Assembly (NCBI GenBank): GCA_016794465.1
Contig: JAEUKA010000068.1
Span: 124,001-188,000 of the forward strand
DNA from: Myxococcales bacterium
GTDB taxonomy: Bacteria > Myxococcota_A > Polyangia > Palsa-1104 > JAEUJZ01
Reading direction: 5' to 3'
Length of the DNA stretch: 64,000 nucleotides
In this document: piece after piece, positions 8,079 through 15,955 of the stretch
Position numbering within the stretch: the stretch's first letter is position 1
Layout: each line of letters begins with the position of its first letter
The notes under the pieces: model-generated
What the model was told of the DNA's origin: nothing
The model's database searches: none
The model's input: the letters and a program-made list of their open reading frames with translations, nothing else
Program-made: the position numbers and the translations under genes

Positions 8079-10784
8079 ATGAACCCGTCGCACGAAGGCG
8101 CTTCACCGACCCCGACCCCGACCCCACCGACCGCTGCACCGGCTGCTTCTTTGGCTGAAAAGTATGACCCGCAGCAAGTCGAGCCTCGCTGGCAGGCCGC
8201 TTGGCAGGCCGCTCAGGCATTTCGAGCACCGCCCGCCGTGTGTGCAGATGGCACGCCCGACCCTCGGCCCAAGTACTTCATCATGGAGATGTTTCCCTAT
8301 CCGTCGGGACGGCTCCACATGGGCCACGTGCGCAACTACTCGATTGGCGATGTGCTGGCCCGCGCTCACCGCATGAAAGGACACCGCGTCCTGTATCCGA
8401 TGGGCTGGGACTCGTTTGGTCTGCCCGCCGAGAACGCCGCCATCAAGGCCAAGGTTCATCCGCGCGACTGGACCGTCAAGAACATCGAGTCGATGAAGGT
8501 GCCGCTCGGGCGACTCGGGCAGTCCTACGACTGGACCCACGAGCTGTCGACCTGCGAGCCCGAGTACTTCGTCCATGAGCAGCGCATCTTCATTGAGATG
8601 TTCAAAAAGGGCCTCGCCTACCGCAAGGGCGCGCTGGTCAACTGGTGTGCGTCGTGTGCGACGGTGCTGGCCAACGAGCAGGTCGAAGACGGGCTGTGCT
8701 GGCGCTGTCAGTCGGTGGTCGCCCAGCGCGAGCTGGTCCAGTGGTTCCTGCGCATCACCGAGTACGCACAGCAGATCCTCGATGACATGGGGCAGCTGCA
8801 AGGGAAGTGGCCCGACAAAGTGCTGCACATGCAGGAAAACTGGATCGGTCGGTCGGAAGGCGCGCGGATTCGCTTTCCCCTGCAAAACCCGCTGCCCGAG
8901 GCCTCCGAGATCGAGGTCTTCACCACCCGACCCGACACCCTGTTTGGCGCCACGTTCATGTCGATTGCCGCCGAACATCCGCTCGCCCTGCGCCTGTGCA
9001 AGGGCACCCCGCACGAAGCCGAGGTCACCGCCTTTGTCACCCGCGTCCGAGCCGAAGACAAGATCCGCCGAGGCGCCGACGACTACGTCAAAGAGGGCTG
9101 CTTCACCGGCGCGCACGTTCAAAACCCGGCCACCGGTCGACTCATGCCGGTCTACATCGCCAACTTTGTATTGATGGACTACGGCACCGGCGCGGTCATG
9201 GCCGTTCCCGCCCACGATCAGCGCGACTTCGAGTTCGCTCAAAAGTACGCCCTGCCGATCGAGGTGGTCATCCAGCCGGCGGGACAGACACTCTCGGCCA
9301 GCGCGCTCACGTCGGCCTACACCGATGCCGGTACGCTGGTCGAGTCCGGCGCCTTCTCGGGGCAAGACAACGAGGCCGCCAAGAAGAACATCACCGCGTG
9401 GCTGGCCGAGCGCGGGCAGGGCGGTCAGACCGTGTCGTTCCGCTTGCGAGACTGGCTGGTGTCGCGGCAGCGCTACTGGGGCTGTCCGATTCCGATGGTC
9501 GAGTGTCCGGCGCACGGCTACCAGCCGGTTCCCGAGGCCGAGCTGCCGGTGCTGCTGCCAACCGACATCGAGTTTGTGCCAAGTGGTCAGTCGCCGCTCG
9601 CGAGCCATCCGACCTGGAAGAACACGACCTGTCCGATCTGTCAGGGTCCGGCGCGGCGCGAAACCGACACCATGGACGGCTTTATGGAGTCGTCGTGGTA
9701 CTTCCTGCGCTACACCTCGCCCCAGTACGCGGGCGGCATCCTCGATGATGCGGGCCAGTCCTTCCTGCCGGTGGATCAGTACATCGGCGGCAGTGAGCAT
9801 GCGACCAAGCACCTCATCTACTCGCGGTTCTTTACCAAGATGCTGTCCGACTGGGGCGTGCTGCCAAGGACCCTGCGCGAGCCGTTTGTGCGGCTGCTGA
9901 CCCAAGGGATGGTGCTCAAGGACGCCTATCGCTGCACCGAGCACGACTACCTGTACCCCGAGGAAGTGCAAGACGGGCGCTGCGTGAAGTGCGGCCAGCA
10001 GGCGCAGCACCTGCGACAGATGAAGATGTCCAAGACCTTCCGCAACGTCGTCGAGCCGATGGCGCTGGTCGAGAAGTATGGCGCCGATACCGCCCGCCTG
10101 TTCTGTCTGTTCGCCGCGCCGCCCGACTCGGTACTGGAGTGGAACGAGGCCGGCGTCGAAGGCTGTAGCCGCTTCTTGGGTCGCCTCTATCGCCTGGTCC
10201 AGCGCTATCTTTCCTTGAAAGAAGGTGGGCCGCCCTCAGATGTCCTGTACATCGTGAATAACACCGCGCAACCCCTCCCGGGAGCTGTGGCTGAAGCGGA
10301 CTTGTACCGGGTCACTCACAAGACAATCCGTCGAGTTACCACCGATATCTTCGAGCGGCAGCAGTTCAACACAGCTATTGCTGCGATCATGGAGCTATCA
10401 AACGCACTTACTGACTTCCTGCACCACTACGAGGCGCGGACTCCGGCACTAAAGGAGGCTGTTGAGACAGCGGTAAAACTTCTGGCGCCGATGGCTCCAC
10501 ATATCTGCGAAGAACTCTGGCACGCGCTAGGACACAGTGAACTACTAGCGCTTTCTGCTTGGCCTATCTACAAAGAGGACCTTGCCCGGGATGACAAATT
10601 GACCATCGTCGTCCAGGTCAACGGCAAAAAACGAGCCGAGCTGCTCGTCCCCGCCGATGCCAGCGAGCAGCAGATCACCCAGCAGGCCCTAGCCGATGGC
10701 GCCGTCCGCCAGTTCAGCGAAGGCAAGACCATCAAAAAAGCCATCTACGTAAAAGGCCGCCTCCTCAACCTGGTGGTGGCCTAG
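8079..10784 (+). CDS. leuS: Leucyl-tRNA synthetase
   Basis: A class I aminoacyl-tRNA synthetase charging tRNA-Leu; 901 residues, slightly long because of a Pro/Thr/Ala-rich N-terminal extension of about 25 residues. The HIGH motif is HMGH in GRLHMGHVRNYSIGD. The CP1 editing domain shows TTRPDTLFGATF and GTGAVMAVPAHDQRDFEF. Zinc-knuckle Cys pairs occur near residues 187-210 and just before the KMSKS loop. That loop reads KMSKT followed by FRN (codons from 10023), a departure from the usual KMSKSKGN. Codon use and GC drop between about 10200 and 10600 and then recover, suggesting a recombined patch. Function is not in doubt. Confidence 0.98.
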   Translation: MNPSHEGASPTPTPTPPTAAPAASLAEKYDPQQVEPRWQAAWQAAQAFRAPPAVCADGTPDPRPKYFIMEMFPYPSGRLHMGHVRNYSIGDVLARAHRMKGHRVLYPMGWDSFGLPAENAAIKAKVHPRDWTVKNIESMKVPLGRLGQSYDWTHELSTCEPEYFVHEQRIFIEMFKKGLAYRKGALVNWCASCATVLANEQVEDGLCWRCQSVVAQRELVQWFLRITEYAQQILDDMGQLQGKWPDKVLHMQENWIGRSEGARIRFPLQNPLPEASEIEVFTTRPDTLFGATFMSIAAEHPLALRLCKGTPHEAEVTAFVTRVRAEDKIRRGADDYVKEGCFTGAHVQNPATGRLMPVYIANFVLMDYGTGAVMAVPAHDQRDFEFAQKYALPIEVVIQPAGQTLSASALTSAYTDAGTLVESGAFSGQDNEAAKKNITAWLAERGQGGQTVSFRLRDWLVSRQRYWGCPIPMVECPAHGYQPVPEAELPVLLPTDIEFVPSGQSPLASHPTWKNTTCPICQGPARRETDTMDGFMESSWYFLRYTSPQYAGGILDDAGQSFLPVDQYIGGSEHATKHLIYSRFFTKMLSDWGVLPRTLREPFVRLLTQGMVLKDAYRCTEHDYLYPEEVQDGRCVKCGQQAQHLRQMKMSKTFRNVVEPMALVEKYGADTARLFCLFAAPPDSVLEWNEAGVEGCSRFLGRLYRLVQRYLSLKEGGPPSDVLYIVNNTAQPLPGAVAEADLYRVTHKTIRRVTTDIFERQQFNTAIAAIMELSNALTDFLHHYEARTPALKEAVETAVKLLAPMAPHICEELWHALGHSELLALSAWPIYKEDLARDDKLTIVVQVNGKKRAELLVPADASEQQITQQALADGAVRQFSEGKTIKKAIYVKGRLLNLVVA

Positions 10785-10814
10785 ATCTCCGAGGCATGGG
10801 GCCGACCGGAGAGC

Positions 10815-10844
10815 TTTTTTCGGACCGCTTGCGGGACGGAAAAA
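10815..10844. other. Imperfect hairpin between leuS and recO
   Basis: The arms TTTTTTCGGACCGC and GCGGGACGGAAAAA pair apart from a two-base internal mismatch, leaving almost no loop. The symmetric T-run and A-run would allow weak bidirectional termination, but there is no separate U-tract after a GC stem. It sits in the 123-bp gap between two genes on the same strand. Confidence 0.3.
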
Positions 10845-10907
10845 GTCTCGAAGGGAAGGGGGGCCCCGTGCCGTGAGCTTTCAACTGTCGATGGAGTGTA
10901 GCGACTG

Positions 10908-11726
10908 ATGCGCAAGCGGAGTGGGCCTTGTGAAGCGACGCCGTGTCTGGTGCTGCGGGTCGTCGACTACGGCGATGCCGACCGAATCGTGACCCTGCTC
11001 ACGGCGGCACACGGCAAGATCTCCGCGCTGGCGAAGGGCGCCCGCTCCAGTCGTCGCCGCTTTGGCGCCGCCCTGTCGTCGTTCGGCTTCGGCGAAGCGA
11101 TGCTCGAGGAGCGGCGCGGTCAAGACCTGTGGTCCCTGTCCGACCTCCACGTCACGCGCGGCTTTCCCAACCTGCCCCATGAGCTGTCCCGCTTCGGCCA
11201 CGCCGCCTACGCCTGCGAGCTGTGCCTGCACCTGTGCCCGCCCCATGTCCCCGAGCCCGAGGTCCTGCGCCTGCTGGTCACGCTGCTCGACTACCTGGAT
11301 GGCCTGCCGCTTACTGACAAGCCCTCGCCCCTCGGCCTGCGCATCTTCGAGCTGCGACTGCTCTCGGCGGTGGGCCTGGCCCTTCAGCTGTACGACTGTG
11401 CCGCCTGCGGGGGTCCTGTTCCTGCCGCGCCGCTCGTACCCATCGACGTTCGCCGAGGCGGAGTCCTGTGCAGCGACTGTTTCCTCGGCCCTGTTCCCAC
11501 CGAGCTAGGCCCCCAAGGTGGCGGACTTCACGCGACCTTGCGCGACACCCTGGCCCTGCTTGGCACCTTGCCGATCGACCACGCGGCCCTCGCCCCCCTT
11601 GCCATCGAAGCCCGCAGCCAACGGCAAGCCCGCGAGCTGCTCCAGTCGCTCATCGAAAACCACCTCGGCCACGGCCTCCGCGCCGTCGAGTTCATCGCCA
11701 AAATGAACACCTTCGGCCCCAGCTAG
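10908..11726 (+). CDS. recO: DNA repair protein RecO
   Basis: RecO helps RecR load RecA onto SSB-coated single-stranded DNA in RecF-pathway gap repair. The 272-residue length fits. The N-terminal OB fold begins CLVLRVVDYGDADRIVTLLT, followed by GKISALAKGARSS, the usual RecO signature. A helical domain follows, with a zinc-binding centre CAACG ... CSDC near residues 165-187. The 43-bp repeat array begins eight bases after the stop codon. The start is ATG with only a weak upstream GGAG. Confidence 0.95.
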   Translation: MRKRSGPCEATPCLVLRVVDYGDADRIVTLLTAAHGKISALAKGARSSRRRFGAALSSFGFGEAMLEERRGQDLWSLSDLHVTRGFPNLPHELSRFGHAAYACELCLHLCPPHVPEPEVLRLLVTLLDYLDGLPLTDKPSPLGLRIFELRLLSAVGLALQLYDCAACGGPVPAAPLVPIDVRRGGVLCSDCFLGPVPTELGPQGGGLHATLRDTLALLGTLPIDHAALAPLAIEARSQRQARELLQSLIENHLGHGLRAVEFIAKMNTFGPS

Positions 11727-11733
11727 CCCACCA

Positions 11734-11928
11734 GGAATAGGGCTGGGGTATGTCCGGAAGGGGTCAAGGACCGCCGGGAATAGGGCGGGGGTATGTCCGA
11801 AAGGGGTCAAGGACCGCCGGGAATAGGGCAGAGGTATGTCCGGAAGGGGTCAGGGGCTGCCGGGAATAGGGAGTGGGTATGTCCGGAGGTGGTCAAGGGC
11901 CGCCGGGAATAGGGCGGGGGTATGTCCA
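11734..11928. repeat. 43-bp minisatellite, five copies (last truncated)
   Basis: Copies begin with GGAATAGGG at 11734, 11777, 11820, 11863 and 11906, exactly 43 bp apart, with a few substitutions between copies. The unit contains the small inverted repeat GGTCAAGGACC. There are no unique spacers, so it is not CRISPR. The last copy breaks off after GTATGTCC at about 11927, where the two-gene cassette begins, and the array resumes at about 13758. Confidence 0.93.
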
Positions 11929-11947
11929 ATGGGAGCGGTGGGAGCTG

Positions 11948-13270
11948 TTACCAGACAGACGCGGCTACGAAGTCTTCGTCTAGGCTTTCGCGGTCGATGA
12001 GGCCGTGATTGCCGAGCAGGGTCAGGACGGTCCGCTCCGAGACATGGAAGCGCGCCGCCGCATCCTCCGTGGACTCAGAAGAAAAATCGCCGCCGAGCAG
12101 CTCGGTGAGTGCATCAATGGGGCAGAGCAGCTCTGCCGCGAAGGACCGCTGGGCCTTCTGGCGATAGGTTGCGGCGCGGGTGGCGGGATGCAGCGGCTCG
12201 TCACCACTTCCCAAGAAACGATCGCCCAGCAGTCGTGCCACTTCAAAGCGACGACCGGTTTCCCACTTGGAGCGCAGCACGACTCGACCTGACGATTCGC
12301 TGTGGTCGAGCGCAAACGAGAAGCTCGGGCCGACCGTCCGATCCGTCAAGATGCGCGCGGGAACGCCGGCCAGCTGTGCCAGGCGATCGTTGGGAATCGG
12401 CGCGGTGCCAAGCTGCTGTTGCGAGCGCAGTGCCCGTGCCGCCTCTGCACCGCGCTTCCAGGCAGGTACCACCCCAGGCTGGGAAAGCGGCGTCCCAACG
12501 ACCAGACGCACCGCATCGCTGGGGTTTGTGTCAAAGCCGCTCGCGCGTGCGGTTTCCTGCAGCTGCGCCGCCGAAATGAGGTGCGGTCCATCGCCAGTCC
12601 CTCGGGTGGCGGCAGCGGCCAGCTCTTGGATGGCCCGCTGGCCCACCGCCTGGGCATCACCTGTCAGCGCTGCGATCAGGCCCGGCTCTGCCTCATCAGG
12701 ATCAAACCCGAGGAGCGCTTCGAGCGTGCGAAGTGTGGCCCGCTGGCGGTCACGACGCTCGGCGAGCACATCTTCCCAGATGGCGTGGAGGTTGGTCGTT
12801 GCCAGCCCTTCCGCCAGCAGCTGACCGCGCACCTGCTGGATAAACAGATCGACGGCGTGCTCGAACTCACTTGCCTGCACCACGATGGCTTGGTCGGCGA
12901 CATAGCGTAGCGGCTCTTGGGGGCGCAGGCGAGTCGGCTTGGCCAAAAGGGCGATCCGCTCCCCATCAGAGAAAATGGTGATGTTCGGCCACACATACCC
13001 ACCACCAATCGTGGTCAGTCGGTGGGCCAGCGGCCAGTCAGGCTGTGCCTTGCGTGGCTCACAGCGGAGCCGCCAAAAGTTCCAGGCCAGCCACTCGGCC
13101 AGGTGGTAGGCCGACAGATGGACTTTGCTGCGGAGCCGCTGGACAAACGCGTCATGAGCAGTCGTGAGCCAGCTGTCTTGGCTGCGGATGCCAAGCGCGG
13201 CGAAGCAAGCCCGCTCTTCGCGGGAACCAGAGTGGAGGGTTTCCCACTCCGCCTCAATTGCTAGCGTCAT
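11948..13270 (-). CDS. ImmA/IrrE-like protein lacking the metal-binding residues
   Basis: A 440-residue protein of unknown function. The C-terminal 130 residues follow the layout of ImmA/IrrE-type peptidases: RRFEVARLLGDRF where family members have RRFTLAHELGH, then FAAELLCP (usually FAAELLMP), then a helix-turn-helix-like stretch FHVSERTVLTLLGNHGLI. The HExxH residues appear replaced (H to R, E to L, H to D), so it is probably not an active zinc protease. The N-terminal half, with HRLTTIGGGYVWPNITIFS, is not one I recognise. It overlaps the upstream partner gene by 17 bases, implying co-translation. ImmA-like proteins often relieve repressors or act in toxin-antitoxin and mobile-element control, but this role is inferred only. 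Confidence 0.7.
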   Translation of the reverse strand: MTLAIEAEWETLHSGSREERACFAALGIRSQDSWLTTAHDAFVQRLRSKVHLSAYHLAEWLAWNFWRLRCEPRKAQPDWPLAHRLTTIGGGYVWPNITIFSDGERIALLAKPTRLRPQEPLRYVADQAIVVQASEFEHAVDLFIQQVRGQLLAEGLATTNLHAIWEDVLAERRDRQRATLRTLEALLGFDPDEAEPGLIAALTGDAQAVGQRAIQELAAAATRGTGDGPHLISAAQLQETARASGFDTNPSDAVRLVVGTPLSQPGVVPAWKRGAEAARALRSQQQLGTAPIPNDRLAQLAGVPARILTDRTVGPSFSFALDHSESSGRVVLRSKWETGRRFEVARLLGDRFLGSGDEPLHPATRAATYRQKAQRSFAAELLCPIDALTELLGGDFSSESTEDAAARFHVSERTVLTLLGNHGLIDRESLDEDFVAASVW

Positions 13271-13697
13271 GCTTCCGTCGTCTCCACTCGGCTAGAACCA
13301 CCGCTTGAAAGTCGTCGTCTGCGGGCATGGGATAGCCGTGATAGTGCCCTTGCTCGCTGTTTTCCAGCTGGGCCTCAAACACATCACTGGGCTCACGGAC
13401 CGCCCAGATGTTCTGAGGCCAGCCATTGCGACGCTGCACGCTGATCATGCCCAGCTTGATTCCATCACCGAGCAGTGCCTCTGCGTCCGCTTTGGGGATG
13501 GCTGCTGGTTCGTCACAGAGCGTCTTGCCCGGCCGGGGGCTTGCGGGCGGCGTCAGGCCGTAGTCGTTTGGATACTTCTTATGCTCAGGATTGCCCGTAT
13601 AGACCATGCGGCCCAAGCGCTCCTCTATCAGGCGAGCTGTCTCGGCATCCATCGGTGCTAGCTTCCGTTTGGGATTGTATCCGGCGCGACGGTTCAT
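13254..13697 (-). CDS. Conserved hypothetical protein, partner of the ImmA-like gene
   Basis: A 147-residue protein starting at the ATG at 13697, which has GGAAG eight bases upstream. An ATG at 13730 and a TTG at 13769 also lie in frame but lack a good ribosome-binding site. It has a basic N-terminus (NRRAGYNPKRKL) and a compact core with YTGNPEHKKYPNDYGL, RNGWPQNIWAV and FEAQLENSEQGHYHGYPMP. No signal peptide or membrane segment is present, so it is cytoplasmic. It precedes and overlaps the ImmA-like gene and shares its cassette. I do not recognise a named family; a toxin, antitoxin or regulator role would be guesswork. Conserved His, Trp and Tyr clusters make an enzyme possible. Confidence 0.7.
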   Translation of the reverse strand: MNRRAGYNPKRKLAPMDAETARLIEERLGRMVYTGNPEHKKYPNDYGLTPPASPRPGKTLCDEPAAIPKADAEALLGDGIKLGMISVQRRNGWPQNIWAVREPSDVFEAQLENSEQGHYHGYPMPADDDFQAVVLAEWRRRKHDASN

Positions 13698-13757
13698 CGA
13701 GAGGTCTTCCGACAGGAACAAAATCACCATACCCGAGCCAATCGACGAATCCAAAGC

Positions 13758-13795
13758 GGAAGTGGTCAAGGGCTGCCGGGAATAGGGCGGGGGTA
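13758..13795. repeat. Sixth, partial copy of the 43-bp repeat
   Basis: GGAAGTGGTCAAGG followed by GCTGCCGGGAATAGGGCGG matches the unit of the array at 11734-11928 with few substitutions, in the same orientation. It is separated from the array by the two-gene cassette and lies eight bases before the stop codon of the PEP-utilising gene. Confidence 0.85.
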
Positions 13796-13803
13796 GGTTT
13801 GGG

Positions 13804-15945
13804 TTAGGTGGGGGTGAGGATGACGAGGCCTTGGTCGGTGCTTACTTGGAGGCGCTGGCCGGTGTGGATGGTGCGGGTGGCGAGGCGGGTGCCGAGGACG
13901 GCGGGGATGCCGCGCTCGCGGGCCAGGATGGCACCGTGGCTTAAGGCGCCGCCAGAGTCGGTGATGACCGCCAGTGCTCCCCACACCGCTGGCGCCCAAG
14001 ACGGCAGCAGAGTCGGCAGCACCAAGATCGTATCGGGCTGGAGCTGCGCGAGCACGTGCTGCAGCGTCTGGTGGGGATCATCGAGGCTTGGGACCACCAA
14101 GGCGCGGCCTTGAACCACGGTGCTGCCAGCGGCGATCCCAGTGCCGGACAGGGTGCGGCCATCGGGTCGGGCCCACTCGGGACGACCTCGGGCGATGCGC
14201 TGGGGCGGGACGAGCTGCCGGGCCTTGTGGCGCAGGGCGCGCTCGTGCTCGGCAAGGGCCGACAGATCGATCGACGGTGGGTGGCCGAGCCGATCCGAAG
14301 CGCCCACCATCCACGGCAGGTCAAAGATGAGTCCCGGCTCAGTCAGACGCCCTTGGCGGTGCAGCTTGGCCCCCGCCGCCAGCAGGGCCCAGCGAAGCAG
14401 CCGCTGCGCCCGAAAGAACAGCAGGTCGTCATCCTCGGCCACCAGCATGGCATCCCGCACCAGCGGCAGCAGCGACTGGAGCGCCCCCCTCGCCATGCGC
14501 GGCAGCCGATCGAAGAGCTGCTTCTGCGCGTCGTGATACTGGACCAGCGCTCGATCATGCTGCACGGCGGGTGAGGCGGTCTGCTGCGCCAGGTGCTGGG
14601 CATACGCGGCAATCGCCTGTGGCTGCTCGTCATCGCAGGGATAGGCGACATCCCAGCAGCTGGAAAAGGCGCCAAAGCGGCTGAGGAACAGCCGCAGCGA
14701 GGCCGGGGGACAGCCACTTCTGCCCAGCTCCCACAGGCGGCTGACGCGCTCGCTCTGGGCCCCGCCAATGCCAGCGAGCAGGGCCCCATGTCGGTGGAGC
14801 GGCTCGCCGAGCTGGGTGAGCAGCAGCTGATCGAGCTGCTGGCGGGCCCGCTTGATCGCCGGTCCGAGCAGGCCGACATACTGGCCGTAGATGCTGCGAT
14901 AGACCGTCAGCGCGTCGCTCAGGGTCAGCTCGCAGCGGCCAGGGTCAGCGAGTAGCTCCTCGCGCAGGGCGCCGTCCTTGGCCAAGATGCGGCGCTCGGG
15001 CGGTCCCAGGATTGCCTCGCAGGTCGGCAGGATGGTGGTGGTGAAGACCTCGCGGGTCTGGGTGGGGGCGCTCGGGGGAGGACGCCCGGCTGCGGAGCGG
15101 GTCGCCACGTACAGGTAGCCGCGTACCGGGCGCTGCAGCAGCCACGGCACCAGATCCGCCACCGCTGTCACCAGACCCTGCTGGGCGGCGGAGAGCGGGT
15201 CGGGGTTGTGCTCGTGATCGAGCGTGTAGATGTGATCCTTGTCATCGGGCAGGACAAAGCCATCATCGGCTTCACTGAGCGGCGCCGGGCGGACCTGTAG
15301 GAACGTCACCTCGGCACTGGCGGCCACGGCGTACTCGGCATAGATCGCGGTGGGCTTCTGACTCTTCGACTCGGCTTCGACCAGCCGGGCCAGCTTTTCG
15401 GCGCCCAGTGGCAGGGGTCCGCGCTCGCTCGGACCGTAGTGCGACACCGTGACCTCGGACCACTCGGGTGCCCCGGCATCACGCTCCTCGCAGCGCAGCT
15501 CGCCGAGCTGACTGCGGTACAGCACCCCCAGGCGCGCCGCTTCGATGAGGGGCTGGATCAGCACCGCCACCTGCACCGGCCCACCGAGCGCCAGCCGCAC
15601 CAGCTCACTGTCACCGCTGTCCCGCACGGCTTGGATCGCTGGCAAGAGCTTCGCTTGCGTCACCCCGACCACGCTGCGAAACAGGCCGGCAGCGCTGTGT
15701 CCAGCCAGGTCTTCGGCGAGCGCAGAGGATCGGACCACCCATAGGCGCGGACTTGGAGCAGTCGGGCCAGCGACCCCGCCCAGGGACAGCAGCGCCGTCG
15801 CAAGCTCGGCTTCGGTCGGCAGCGGCTCATCGGGCAGCAGCACCAGCCCATCCGGCACCGGCAGCCCGGCCCGCCGCGCCTGGGCAAGTCGCCGCGCTTT
15901 CGGTCCAGCGGTCACAAGCCCCGCGCAGTCGCCAAGAACCATCAT
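13804..15945 (-). CDS. PEP-utilising enzyme (PEP synthase / rifampicin phosphotransferase-like)
   Basis: A 713-residue protein with the three-part layout of pyruvate, phosphate dikinase relatives. The N-terminal ATP-grasp region has AGLPVPDGLVLL, VRSSALAEDLAGHS, a QPLIEAARLGVLYR strand and FLQVRPAP. A middle helical section follows. The C-terminal swivelling phosphohistidine domain has SGGALSHGAILARERGIPAVLGT, whose His is the phosphate carrier. It is shorter than PEP synthase (about 790) and rifampicin phosphotransferase (about 865), so the substrate is uncertain. It starts ten bases after the acetyl-CoA synthetase stop codon, so the two probably form one transcript, which suggests a link to acetate/pyruvate metabolism. 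Confidence 0.85.
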   Translation of the reverse strand: MMVLGDCAGLVTAGPKARRLAQARRAGLPVPDGLVLLPDEPLPTEAELATALLSLGGVAGPTAPSPRLWVVRSSALAEDLAGHSAAGLFRSVVGVTQAKLLPAIQAVRDSGDSELVRLALGGPVQVAVLIQPLIEAARLGVLYRSQLGELRCEERDAGAPEWSEVTVSHYGPSERGPLPLGAEKLARLVEAESKSQKPTAIYAEYAVAASAEVTFLQVRPAPLSEADDGFVLPDDKDHIYTLDHEHNPDPLSAAQQGLVTAVADLVPWLLQRPVRGYLYVATRSAAGRPPPSAPTQTREVFTTTILPTCEAILGPPERRILAKDGALREELLADPGRCELTLSDALTVYRSIYGQYVGLLGPAIKRARQQLDQLLLTQLGEPLHRHGALLAGIGGAQSERVSRLWELGRSGCPPASLRLFLSRFGAFSSCWDVAYPCDDEQPQAIAAYAQHLAQQTASPAVQHDRALVQYHDAQKQLFDRLPRMARGALQSLLPLVRDAMLVAEDDDLLFFRAQRLLRWALLAAGAKLHRQGRLTEPGLIFDLPWMVGASDRLGHPPSIDLSALAEHERALRHKARQLVPPQRIARGRPEWARPDGRTLSGTGIAAGSTVVQGRALVVPSLDDPHQTLQHVLAQLQPDTILVLPTLLPSWAPAVWGALAVITDSGGALSHGAILARERGIPAVLGTRLATRTIHTGQRLQVSTDQGLVILTPT

Positions 15946-15955
15946 CTGGAGCCGC

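Larger units (their letters stand above)
11928..13757. mobile_element. Putative inserted cassette carrying two genes
   Basis: About 1.83 kb of unique sequence lies between the two broken ends of the same 43-bp repeat. The left array stops at GTATGTCC, and the right fragment resumes with GGAAGTGGTCAAGG, the next bases of the unit. Removing the interval would restore a continuous repeat between the convergent genes recO and the PEP-utilising enzyme. Only the two overlapping minus-strand genes are inside. No transposase, integrase, terminal inverted repeat or target duplication beyond the microhomology TCCAA was seen, so the mechanism is open. Recombination within the repeats is an alternative. 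Confidence 0.5.

Noticed and set aside
8103..10010. 635-residue minus-strand gene
   Set aside because: It is opposite leuS and has no recognisable motif; long opposite-strand frames are expected at this GC content.
11734..11928. CRISPR-like array
   Set aside because: The units are contiguous 43-bp copies with no unique spacers and no cas genes nearby.
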